A DNA stretch of 64,000 nt from Actinomycetota bacterium (GTDB taxonomy: Bacteria; Actinomycetota; Thermoleophilia; Solirubrobacterales; Solirubrobacteraceae): positions 62,001 to 126,000 of the forward strand of contig JAFDWH010000001.1 in assembly GCA_018268595.1 (NCBI GenBank). Reading direction: 5' to 3'. The notes under the pieces were generated by a model. That model was not told where the DNA came from. It worked only from the letters and a program-made list of their open reading frames with translations, and searched no databases. Positions 56,633-64,000 of this stretch are shown piece by piece; position 1 is the stretch's first letter, and each line of letters begins with the position of its first letter. The position numbers and the translations under genes are program-made.

Positions 56633-57805
56633 CTACTTGGCCGTCGTTCTGGCGGCCGTCGTCGGCGTCGCGGCGGGCGTCGAGGTGGTTCTCGGCGTCG
56701 GCGCGTTCTTGCAGAGCTGGACGACGTAGCCGGTGCGGCAGTTCGTCTTGTCCTTCCAGCGTGTCTGGAAGTCTCTGACGTAGGTCGCCATCTTCGTCTG
56801 CTGGCCCTGCTGCTGGAGCAGCGCTCTGATCTGCGTTCTGGCGTCGGACAGCGGCGTCTGTCTCGCGGGCGTGATGCTCACGACGCGCACGACGTAGTAG
56901 CCGAACTGGCCCTTGACCGGCCCGACGATGACGCCCTTCTTGGCTCTGAAGGCCGCTTCGTCGAACGCTCTGTCCTGCTGGCCCTGGCTGACGCCGCGCA
57001 GCACGCCGCCGGTCGCCTTCGAAGCGGCGTCGGTCGAGTACTGTCTCGCCGCCGCGGCCCAGCTCGTGCCGCCCTGGACGGCGCTCTTGGCGGCGTTCGC
57101 CTGCGCCTGCGTTCTCGTCAAGATCAGCTCGACGTCGCGGCGCTCGGGCAGCGCGAACTGCGCTCTGTTTCTGTTGTAGTAGCTCTGGATCTGCGCGTCG
57201 GTGACCACCGCCGAGCTGCTCTGGATCTTTCTCGTGATCTTCGCGGCCAGCACCTGGACCTTGATGCGCTCCAGCACGTCAGCCGGCGTCATGCCCGACT
57301 GCTTGAGGAATCTCTGGTAGGCCTTCTCGCTCGGGAACGACTGTCTCTTCGTCTGCGCGAGCTGTCTCTGGACTTCGGCGTCGCTGGCGGTGACGCCCTG
57401 CTTGGCCGCTTCCTTCTCGACCCAGACGTTCTGGATCAGCGTGCTCATCGTCTGCTGGACGAGCGCTTCGTTCTGCTGTCTGCACTGCGCGCGCAGCGTG
57501 ACGTCGGTCGGGGCCGGCTGGCCTCTCGCCGGTCTCGACTGGCTGCGCAGCGTCGCGACGCATCTCGTGAAGTTCGGCGGGTCGGGGATCACGACCGGCG
57601 CGCCGCCCTGGGCGGAGCCTCTGGCCGTGATCGAGGCCCACTTGTCGTAGTCCGCTCTGGTGATCGGCGTGCCGTCGATGTTCGCGACCGCGTTGCCGGG
57701 GACGCTGGTGTCGGTGCTGCCGCACGCGGCGAGCACGGTCACGGCCACAAAAAAGGCGCCCAGCGCCAGAAGGATGCGAAGTGGTGTCCTCACGAGCAGG
57801 GGCAC
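56633..57805 (-). CDS. Peptidyl-prolyl isomerase lipoprotein (SurA/PrsA-like, PpiC-type)
   Basis: A 390-residue lipoprotein: lipobox LAAC (Cys27), a SurA-N-like helical chaperone region (TLIQNVWVEKEAAKQGVTASDAEV...), a parvulin/PpiC rotamase domain (about 225-330; FDEAAFRAKKG, VKGQFGYYVVRVV) and a Thr/Pro tail. It assists folding of exported proteins. Arginine codon use is odd: by my reading about 22 of 33 Arg codons are AGA, against CGC/CGG in neighbours. GTG start at 57805. Its stop codon adjoins the MITE-like element. Confidence 0.88.
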   Translation of the reverse strand: MPLLVRTPLRILLALGAFFVAVTVLAACGSTDTSVPGNAVANIDGTPITRADYDKWASITARGSAQGGAPVVIPDPPNFTRCVATLRSQSRPARGQPAPTDVTLRAQCRQQNEALVQQTMSTLIQNVWVEKEAAKQGVTASDAEVQRQLAQTKRQSFPSEKAYQRFLKQSGMTPADVLERIKVQVLAAKITRKIQSSSAVVTDAQIQSYYNRNRAQFALPERRDVELILTRTQAQANAAKSAVQGGTSWAAAARQYSTDAASKATGGVLRGVSQGQQDRAFDEAAFRAKKGVIVGPVKGQFGYYVVRVVSITPARQTPLSDARTQIRALLQQQGQQTKMATYVRDFQTRWKDKTNCRTGYVVQLCKNAPTPRTTSTPAATPTTAARTTAK

Positions 57806-57909
57806 TCTAGCGAACCTGTCGAGCTGCGTGCGTCAGTTGCGCCAATCGTTATCCAACTTTTAGCCCCCAGCGGTCGACCGACGCCCTGGAAAGCGGTTAT
57901 TTGCAGGTC

Positions 57910-60900
57910 CTATGCGGCTTCGCGCGTGACCGCGAGCAGCACGTCGGCGGCGCGCACGACGGCCGGGAAGCGCGCGGCGGGGTCCTCGGGGACGCGCATC
58001 GAGAGCTGCGACTTGCCCGACTCGTAGAGCGCCTCCGGGATCTGCTCGCGGATCGCCTTCGCGCGCCGCGAGTCGAGCTCGATCGGCGTGACCGCGAGGC
58101 GCCCGCCGCGGAAGCTGACGGCGCGGGCGCCAGCCTCGCCGAGCTTGATGCGCGCCTGCTGGAGCAGCAGCAGGTTCTCCAGCGGCGGCGGCAGCTCGCC
58201 GAAGCGGTCACGCAGCTCGGTGCGCAGCTCGTGCAGCTCGGCGACCTCGCGCGCGCCCGCGATGCGGCGATGCACGTCGATCTTCGCCTGCTCGTAGGGG
58301 ACGTAGTCGGCCGGCACGTAGGCGTCGACGTTGACGTCGAGTCTGACCGGCTCCCATTCGTCCGCCGGTCCGGCGCCATCGCCGCCAAGCTCCGCGACCG
58401 CCTCGTCGAGCATCTGCATGTACAGCTCGAAGCCGAGCGCGGCGACGTGGCCGGACTGCTCGTCGCCGAGCAGGTTGCCGGCGCCGCGCAGCTCGAGGTC
58501 GCGCATCGCGATCTTGAAGCCGGCGCCCAGCTCCGTGTAGTCGGACAGCGCGGAGAGCCGCTGCGCCGCTTCGGGGGTCAGGGCCGCGGCGGAGGGATAG
58601 AGCAGGTACGCGTACGCGCGCTCGCGACTCCGGCCCACGCGCCCGCGGATCTGGTAGAGCTGCGCGAGCCCGAAGTGGTCGGCGCGCTCGACGATCAGCG
58701 TGTTCGCCTGCGGGATGTCGATCCCCGACTCGATGATGCTCGTCGCGACGAGCACATCCGCCTCGCCGCGCAGGAACGACAGCATCCGCTCCTCCAGCGC
58801 ATGCTCGTCGAGCTGGCCGTGCGCGACGACGAAGCGCGCCTGCGGCACGAGCCCGCGCAGCCGCTCGGCCGTCTCGTCGATCGTCTCGACGCGGTTGTGC
58901 AGGAAGAACGCCTGGCCTCTGCGCGCCAGCTCGCGCTCGATCGCCGCCTTCACGAGCTGCTCGTCGTACTCGCCGACGTACGTCTTGACCGGGCGGCGGC
59001 CCTCCGGCGGCGTCTCGATCACGCTCAGGTCGCGGATGCCGGCGATCGACATCTGCAACGTGCGCGGGATCGGCGTCGCGCTCATCGCGAGGACGTCGAC
59101 CTTCAGCTTGAGCTGGCGCAGCAGCTCCTTCTGCTTGACGCCGAAGCGCTGCTCCTCGTCGACGATCAGCAGCCCGAGGTCTCTCGCGCGCACGTCGCGG
59201 GACAGCAGCCGGTGGGTGCCGATCAGGATGTCGACCTTCCCCTCGCCGAACGCCTTGATCGCCGCTCTCTGCTCGGCCGCCGGGCGGAAGCGGCTGACGT
59301 GCTCGATCGTGAAGGGGAAGTCCTTCAGGCGCTCCTTGAAGGTGCCGTAGTGCTGCTGGGCGAGGATCGTCGTCGGCACCAGCACCATCACCTGTCTGCC
59401 GTCGGCCGCGGCCTTGAAGGCGGCGCGCAGCGCGACCTCCGTCTTGCCGTAGCCGACGTCGCCGCAGACGAGGCGGTCCATCGGGCGGGCGGTCTCCATG
59501 TCGGCCTTGACCTGCTCGATCGCCTCGCGCTGGTCGGGCGTCTCGCGGTAGGGCCAGGCGTCCTCGAAGTCGCGCTGCCAGTCGCCGTCGGGCGGGAACG
59601 CGTGGCCCTCGCGGCGGCGGCGCTCGGCGTAGAGGTTGAGCAGCTCGCCGGCCAGCTCCTGCGCCGCCTTGCGCGCGCGCGACTTGATCGTCTCCCAGCG
59701 GGTGCCGCCGAGCTTGGAGAGCGGCGGGTGCGCGCCGTCGGCGCCGACGTAGCGGCTGATCTTCGCGAACTGGTCGACCGGCAGGAAGACCTTGTCGGTG
59801 CCGGCGTACTCCAGCTCCAGGTAGTCGCGCGTGACGCCCGCGACGGTCTTCGTGTCGAAGCCGGCGAAGCGCGCGAGGCCGTGGTCCTCGTGCACGACGA
59901 TGTCGCCGGTGCGCAGGTCGGTGAAGGAGCGCAGCGCGCCGCGACGGCGGCCGCCTGCCGCGACGCCCCCGGTGCGCGCGGCGCGGCGGCGGAACAGCCG
60001 GTGCTCGGGGATCACCGCGAGTCTGAAGCCGGGCGCGACGAAGCCGTCGCGCAGGCGCGCCTCGGCGAACGCGAGGTCCGCTCCCTGCGGTGCCGAGCCG
60101 TCGACCCAGCGGACCTTCAGGCGCCCGAGGTTGTAGGCGGCGCGCTCGCCCTCCCCCCTCGCGCCGAACGCGACGATCGTGCGGTAGCCGGAGCGCACGA
60201 GCTTCTCCAGCTCCGGCTCGGCGTCTCTGACGCTGCGCGCCGCGACGTCGGCCGCCTGGCCGCGGAACTGGAACGGCTGGTCCTGGTCGATCGCGGAGAG
60301 GTGCACGCGCGCGCGCGTCTCGAGCGCGGTCTCGATCGCGCCGGGCGCGATGTAGAGGTGGTGCGCGTCCTCGTCGTGGAAGGCGTTGCAGACATCCGTC
60401 CAGTGGTCGACGAGCGCGGGCGCGATCTCCTCCTCGGCGGCGATCAGCACGGCCGCGTCGGGCACGAGGTCGAGCATCGCGTGGAAGTCGTGGACGGGCA
60501 GCAGCTCGGCGACGTCGCGACGCTCGCCGGGGTCGTCGCCGATCGCGGCGGCCTCGGCCAGCTCGCGGTGCTCGGCCGCCAGCTCGGCCGCCGGCGCGAT
60601 CTCGACCCGCTCGACGTCGCCGAGCGAGCGTTGCGTGAAGGTCGAGAACCAGCGCAGCGACTCGATCTCGATGTCGAACAGGTCGACGCGGATCGCGTGG
60701 TCCTCGGTCGCGGGGAAGACGTCGAGCAGGCCGCCGCGGATCGCGAACTGGCCGCGGTCCTCGACCTGCTCGACGCGCTCGTAGCCGGCGGCGACCAGCT
60801 CGACGGCGACCTCGTCGAGGTCGAGCAGGTCGCCTCTTCTGAGCGTGAAGCCGTGCGGGCGAAGTCGCGGGTCCGGGACCTTCTCCGACAGCGCGACGGC

Positions 60901-61281
60901 GGAGACGACGACGACCGGCGCGCCGTGCTCGCCGCCGCTCGTGTCCGCGTCGAGCAGCGCGTCGAGCGCCGCGACGCGCAGGCCGACGAGGTGCGCCGGC
61001 GGCGCGAGGTGGGACTCGTAGGTGACGCCGCGGCTCGGGTAGAAGCGGACCGCGCGAGGCGCCAGCCAGGTGCGGAGGTCGGCCGCGAGGTCGCGCGCGT
61101 GGCGGTCGTCGCCGGCGACGACGAGCAGCGGCGTCGCCGGATCCTCGTTGGCGATCGCGGCGATGACGTACGGCTTGAGCGAGGCGCTGGCGAACGCACG
61201 CCCGCCCCGGCTGGCGAGCGCGGCGGTGGCCGGGTCGTCGGCGGCGTATGCGAGGAGGGCGCTGAGCACGGGAGAGGGCAC
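57910..61281 (-). CDS. mfd: Transcription-repair coupling factor Mfd
   Basis: About 1123 residues. In order: UvrB-homology region (AVRFYPSRGVTYESH...), the CarD-like RNA-polymerase-interaction domain (LRTGDIVVHEDHGLARFAGF), RecG-type translocase motor (GDVGYGKTEVALRAAF Walker A, DEEQRFGVKQ Walker B, ATPIPRTLQMSIAG, QIRGRVGRS) and the C-terminal TRCF domain. It removes stalled RNA polymerase and recruits UvrA. Start uncertain: GTG 61281 (VPSPVLSALLAYAADD) is preferred; GTG 61392 would add 37 Arg-rich residues. A 10-bp hairpin (61289-61312) lies just 5' of the chosen start. Confidence 0.96.
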   Translation of the reverse strand: MPSPVLSALLAYAADDPATAALASRGGRAFASASLKPYVIAAIANEDPATPLLVVAGDDRHARDLAADLRTWLAPRAVRFYPSRGVTYESHLAPPAHLVGLRVAALDALLDADTSGGEHGAPVVVVSAVALSEKVPDPRLRPHGFTLRRGDLLDLDEVAVELVAAGYERVEQVEDRGQFAIRGGLLDVFPATEDHAIRVDLFDIEIESLRWFSTFTQRSLGDVERVEIAPAAELAAEHRELAEAAAIGDDPGERRDVAELLPVHDFHAMLDLVPDAAVLIAAEEEIAPALVDHWTDVCNAFHDEDAHHLYIAPGAIETALETRARVHLSAIDQDQPFQFRGQAADVAARSVRDAEPELEKLVRSGYRTIVAFGARGEGERAAYNLGRLKVRWVDGSAPQGADLAFAEARLRDGFVAPGFRLAVIPEHRLFRRRAARTGGVAAGGRRRGALRSFTDLRTGDIVVHEDHGLARFAGFDTKTVAGVTRDYLELEYAGTDKVFLPVDQFAKISRYVGADGAHPPLSKLGGTRWETIKSRARKAAQELAGELLNLYAERRRREGHAFPPDGDWQRDFEDAWPYRETPDQREAIEQVKADMETARPMDRLVCGDVGYGKTEVALRAAFKAAADGRQVMVLVPTTILAQQHYGTFKERLKDFPFTIEHVSRFRPAAEQRAAIKAFGEGKVDILIGTHRLLSRDVRARDLGLLIVDEEQRFGVKQKELLRQLKLKVDVLAMSATPIPRTLQMSIAGIRDLSVIETPPEGRRPVKTYVGEYDEQLVKAAIERELARRGQAFFLHNRVETIDETAERLRGLVPQARFVVAHGQLDEHALEERMLSFLRGEADVLVATSIIESGIDIPQANTLIVERADHFGLAQLYQIRGRVGRSRERAYAYLLYPSAAALTPEAAQRLSALSDYTELGAGFKIAMRDLELRGAGNLLGDEQSGHVAALGFELYMQMLDEAVAELGGDGAGPADEWEPVRLDVNVDAYVPADYVPYEQAKIDVHRRIAGAREVAELHELRTELRDRFGELPPPLENLLLLQQARIKLGEAGARAVSFRGGRLAVTPIELDSRRAKAIREQIPEALYESGKSQLSMRVPEDPAARFPAVVRAADVLLAVTREAA

Positions 61282-61588
61282 GCAGAACGGCCGCGCAAGG
61301 CGTTGCGCGGCCTCCTTCGAGTCTACGCGGCGGCGCTCCGGTCGAGCGTGCGGGTGGCCGGCGGCCGCTGTGGGCATCGAGGGGACGGGCACGCACTGGA
61401 AATACGAATGTCACTTTGCCCCCCTATAGGGAGGGAAAAGATGCAGTGGTCCGAGCGGGCGACCGCAAGCGCGCAATCGGACGCGCGGAACGCGCAGAGG
61501 GAGCGCAGAGACGGCGGCGCCACCGCTCCCTCCCCCTCGTGGCCGACCGGCAAACGCGGCGCACCCCCGCGGGACGCCCGCGCGGAGC
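61282..61588. other. Intergenic region mfd-pth with two hairpins
   Basis: No convincing gene. GGCCGCGCAA (61289-61298) pairs with TTGCGCGGCC (61303-61312) immediately before the chosen mfd start and could act as attenuator or occlude the ribosome site. CCCTATAGGG (61422-61431) is a small palindrome near the likely mfd promoter. GAGGGAGCG (61497-61505) pairs with CGCTCCCTC (61524-61532) about 57 nt downstream of pth, a possible terminator without a U-tract. Confidence 0.45.
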
Positions 61589-62158
61589 TCAGGCGAGCGA
61601 GCGCCGCCCCAGGACGATCGACTCGGCCACGTCGGCGGCGTCCTCGACGAGGGCGCGCACGTCGGCCGCGGGCTCGCGGAAGCGGCCGAGGACGTAGGCG
61701 GCGACCCGGTCGGGGTCGGTCGTGGGCGGGCGGTCCACGCCGATCCGCACGCGCGCGAAGTCAGCCGAGCCCAACTCGCGCTTCAAGGACTTCAGCCCGT
61801 TGTGGCCGGCCAGCCCGCCGCCGAGGCGCGCGCGGATGTCGCCGAACGGCAGGTCGATCTCGTCGTGCAGGACGAGCACGCGCTCGAGCGGGACTCTGAG
61901 CGCACCGCGCGCCGGCCCGGCCGAGCGGCCGGCCTCGTTCATGTACGTCTGCGGCAGCAGCACCGCGACGTGCGGGCGCTCTGCGCCGACGTCCGGCGCG
62001 CCGACGCGGCCATCGGTCAGCAGGCCCGCGTACTTCTTCTTCGCGCGCGGAAGGCCCCAGCGCGCCGCGAGCAGGTTCGCGACCTCGAAGCCGACGTTGT
62101 GGCGCGTGCCGGCGTACTCCGCGCCCGGGTTGCCGAGCCCGACGATCAGCCAGTCCAC
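61589..62158 (-). CDS. pth: Peptidyl-tRNA hydrolase
   Basis: A 189-residue Pth that releases tRNA from dropped peptidyl-tRNA. Conserved blocks: LIVGLGNPGAEYAGTRHNVGFEVA (catalytic His), LLPQTYMNEAG (Asn), VLVLHDEIDLPFGDIRARLGGGLAGHNGLKSL (Asp/His) and FARVRIGVDRPP. GTG 62158 (VDWLIVGLGNPG) is preferred over GTG 62182. It follows rplY by 36 nt, the usual ctc-pth pairing. Confidence 0.97.
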   Translation of the reverse strand: MDWLIVGLGNPGAEYAGTRHNVGFEVANLLAARWGLPRAKKKYAGLLTDGRVGAPDVGAERPHVAVLLPQTYMNEAGRSAGPARGALRVPLERVLVLHDEIDLPFGDIRARLGGGLAGHNGLKSLKRELGSADFARVRIGVDRPPTTDPDRVAAYVLGRFREPAADVRALVEDAADVAESIVLGRRSLA

Positions 62159-62194
62159 GCGCGCCGCTCCGGGCAGGCGCACGGCGCGGTGCCG

Positions 62195-62863
62195 CTACTC
62201 GCCGCCCTCGGAGGACTCGCCGTCGCCGGCGGCCTCGGACTCCGCGGCGGCCTCGCCGACGACCTCGGTCTCCGTCTCGATCTCGTCGCTCGGTTCGGTC
62301 GAGAGCCGCGGCGGGGTGACCGTCGCGACGACCGTCTCGGCGTCGTCGAGCAGCTCCACGCCCTCGGGCGCGGTGACCGCGTCGAGCGTGATCGTGTCGC
62401 CGATCTGGGCGGCCGACACGTCCAGCTCGATCGTGTCGGGGATCGCCGTCGGCAGCGCCTCGATGTTGAGCTCGCGCGTGACCTGCTCGAGCACGCCGCC
62501 GGCCTTCACGCCGGGAGCGTCGTCGGCGCCGGTCAGCTCCAGCACGACGACGGCGCCGATCTTCTGTCTGAGGTCGACGCGCAGCAGGTCGACGTGCAGC
62601 GTGTCGCCGGTGACCGGGTGGCGCTGCTGGTCCTTGAGCACGACGGGCGTCTCGCCGCCGCCGTCCACGGTGAGCGAGATCACGGCGCCGCCGTGGGCGA
62701 GCGCCTGGCGGAGCGTGCGCGCGTCAACCTCGAAGGCGATCGGCTCGCCCTCCCCGCCGTAGACGACGCCGGGCACGAGCCCGGAGCGGCGCAGGCGGCG
62801 GTTGGCGCGGGACCCCTCGACGGTGCGGGGGGAGACGGTGAGCGTTGTGGTGTCGTCGGCCAT
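62195..62863 (-). CDS. rplY: 50S ribosomal protein L25/general stress protein Ctc
   Basis: A 222-residue long-form L25 (Ctc type) that binds 5S rRNA. N-terminal L25 domain: GSRANRRLRRSGLVPGVVYG, VVLKDQQRHPVTGDTLHVDLLRV. C-terminal TL5-like beta domain (about 100-190), then an acidic Glu/Ala tail (190-222). The ATG is near the divergent small membrane gene (62-nt gap). Head of the rplY-pth operon. Confidence 0.95.
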   Translation of the reverse strand: MADDTTTLTVSPRTVEGSRANRRLRRSGLVPGVVYGGEGEPIAFEVDARTLRQALAHGGAVISLTVDGGGETPVVLKDQQRHPVTGDTLHVDLLRVDLRQKIGAVVVLELTGADDAPGVKAGGVLEQVTRELNIEALPTAIPDTIELDVSAAQIGDTITLDAVTAPEGVELLDDAETVVATVTPPRLSTEPSDEIETETEVVGEAAAESEAAGDGESSEGGE

Positions 62864-62925
62864 GAGCGGCGAGGGAGCTTAGCGCAATTCGTGCGCAGCC
62901 CTGCGTGTGACGCTACGCTGAGCTC

Positions 62926-63264
62926 ATGGGAGACGAGACACTTCTCGTCGCACTGCTGGGCGGTCTCCATCTGCTCGGCTTCGGCTTCGCCGCTGTGCTG
63001 CTGCTCCCGCTGTTGCGCGACGAACGGATCGTCCCAGCGCGCCGCGGCGAGGACGAGGACGAAGGCGGCGGCGGCAACGACCGCGTCGGGCCGACGCCGC
63101 GCCCCGGCCCGCGCGGCGGCGGCATCCCGCTGCCGGACGCGGTGCCCGCGCGCGTGCGCCTGCGCGAGCCCGCCCGCCTCGCCGACCTCCTGCCCGCGCC
63201 GCGCCGTCGTCGCGAGCATGCGCCCGCGCCGCTGCCGACGCGCACGCCGGCGCGGACGCGTTAG
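62926..63264 (+). CDS. Small single-pass membrane protein of unknown function
   Basis: A 112-residue protein with one N-terminal hydrophobic segment (LLVALLGGLHLLGFGFAAVLLLPLL, about 6-30), an acidic/Gly patch and a long Pro/Arg-rich basic tail (50-112). No catalytic motif. ATG 62926 is divergent from rplY. Its stop (TAG) overlaps the convergent glycosidase stop by 3 nt (63261-63264 region). Codon pattern is in keeping with coding sequence, but function is unknown. Confidence 0.6.
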   Translation: MGDETLLVALLGGLHLLGFGFAAVLLLPLLRDERIVPARRGEDEDEGGGGNDRVGPTPRPGPRGGGIPLPDAVPARVRLREPARLADLLPAPRRRREHAPAPLPTRTPARTR

Positions 63265-64000
63265 CGGCCGGCCCGCAGCGGCACGTACTGGCGCACCTTC
63301 GCCTGCCCGTCGGCGAGCGTCGCGAACGCCGGCTTGCGCGACCAGTCGAGCCGCACGAGCCCCTTCTGGTGCAGCGGCGGCGCACCCCACGGGTTGCCGC
63401 CGCCCCAGAACGGCCGCACGCGGAACTCCTGCAGCGCCCAGTAGACGCTGCCGGTGAGCCACGGCTTGCTCGCGAACACGCCGAGGTGGAAGCGCACGAA
63501 GTCCTCCTGGAAGGCGTAGGTGCCCTTCTCCTCCACCGGGCCGTCGCGGTTGGCCTCGGCGCCGTACTCGGTCACCGCGATCGCCTTGTGCGGGTAGCAG
63601 CGGCGCAGCGCGTCGAGGAAGCCGGAGAGCTGGTCGCGGTCGGCGATGTTCCCGCCGAAGCCGGTGTACCAGCCGAAGTAGTCGTTCATGCCGAGCAGCT
63701 CGATCGGCGCGTAGGCGGCCTGGCACGGCGTCTCGGGATGGCCGGCGAACGCGAGCGCGACCGGTCGCGTCGGGTCGAGCTGCTTCGCCAGCGCGGCGGC
63801 CGCTCTGAGGTACGACGCCTGGTTGCGCCCGGCGGCGCTCGCCATCTCGTTGCCGACCGACCAGGCCGCGACCGACGGGTGGTTGCGGTTGGCGAGGATG
63901 TTCGCTCTGAGCTGGTCGAGCGCGACGGTGCGGAACAGCGGGCGTCCGAGGTCCGCCTCGGGGAGCTGGTACGTCGCCGGGATCTCCGACCACAGCAGGA
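63261..64000 (-). CDS. Glycoside hydrolase family 2-type glycosidase, C-terminal part (5' end outside window)
   Basis: The frame runs off the right edge; about 246 residues are visible. The (beta/alpha)8 catalytic barrel shows the acid/base Glu in NRNHPSVAAWSVGNEMAS, and the likely nucleophile Glu in AIAVTEYGAEANRDG, followed by YWALQEFRVRPFWGGG and a conserved end. This fits beta-galactosidase, beta-glucuronidase or beta-mannosidase-like GH2 enzymes. No sugar specificity can be deduced. The missing N-terminus, including any signal peptide, lies beyond 64000. Confidence 0.85.
   Translation of the reverse strand, partial: LLWSEIPATYQLPEADLGRPLFRTVALDQLRANILANRNHPSVAAWSVGNEMASAAGRNQASYLRAAAALAKQLDPTRPVALAFAGHPETPCQAAYAPIELLGMNDYFGWYTGFGGNIADRDQLSGFLDALRRCYPHKAIAVTEYGAEANRDGPVEEKGTYAFQEDFVRFHLGVFASKPWLTGSVYWALQEFRVRPFWGGGNPWGAPPLHQKGLVRLDWSRKPAFATLADGQAKVRQYVPLRAGR

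Noticed and set aside
57901-61899. 1332-residue plus-strand open frame opposite mfd
   Set aside because: Composition (Arg/Ala/Asp-rich, no motifs) is the mirror image of mfd in GC-rich DNA; Mfd on the other strand has every family motif.

Overview
The window is a very GC-rich chromosomal segment, almost fully coded, with genes packed in overlapping ATGA/GTGA chains on both strands. Housekeeping order (rplY/ctc-pth-mfd-PpiC lipoprotein-mazG-eno-ftsB), class III cyclase, ECF sigma, R2lox and HxlR/GntR/Lrp regulators point to an actinobacterium. A solo CsrA and the overall gene mix suggest a deep, possibly flagellated lineage such as Thermoleophilia/Solirubrobacterales (Conexibacter-like). The lineage is an inference; no rRNA is present. 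Several promoters place the -10 box only 6-11 nt before the start codon, so leaderless or near-leaderless mRNAs look common here.

Layout. (1) 0.1-9.6 kb: a divergent catabolic locus. HyuA-HyuB-SDR run left; a DUF1932-type dehydrogenase, acyl-CoA dehydrogenase, CoA ligase, metal-dependent hydrolase and RidA run right. A 25-bp palindrome sits over both divergent -35 boxes. (2) 9.7-13.6 kb: purC overlapped by a class III alcohol/formaldehyde dehydrogenase and an MBL hydrolase, then glycerate kinase. (3) 13.6-33.0 kb: a segment bounded by an initiator tRNA-fMet with a decayed serine-recombinase C-terminus beside it, and a degenerate copy of the tRNA 3' end 19.3 kb away. It holds a 2-oxoacid dehydrogenase E1/E2 + acyl-CoA ligase operon with a divergent Lrp gene, and a peptide-scavenging locus: an exported Asp-box protein, M17, P1 and M20 peptidases and a GntR regulator, converging on a diaminopropionate ammonia-lyase + Dpp-type transporter operon. 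(4) 33-40.5 kb: 2-hydroxyacid dehydrogenase, Ppx/GppA, a ThDP enzyme flanked by two related structured-RNA candidates, a membrane adenylate cyclase, a DsbA-like protein, and an HxlR-SCP2 regulator that appears to start at AUC.

(5) 40.7-43.3 kb: tRNA-Leu(UAA), then only 4 nt later a polytopic protein with presenilin/SPP-like GxGD aspartyl-protease motifs, then an ECF sigma factor fused in one chain to a zinc-finger anti-sigma domain, a hydrophobic segment and a Pro/Thr-rich tail. I regard this as the best candidate for an undescribed system: a membrane-tethered sigma factor encoded next to a candidate intramembrane protease that could release it. (6) 43.3-53.7 kb: R2lox, a lipoprotein, two glycosyltransferases, a small RAM protein with a UPF0173 hydrolase, a zinc-ribbon pseudo-rhomboid, a YbdK-type glutamate-cysteine ligase, a DUF2090 aldolase-like protein, a secreted nuclease, csrA and small unknown genes. 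(7) 53.8-64 kb: the conserved eno/mazG/mfd/pth/rplY block, interrupted between mazG and the PpiC gene by a 162-bp MITE-like element with 22-bp perfect terminal inverted repeats, ending in a truncated GH2-type glycosidase.
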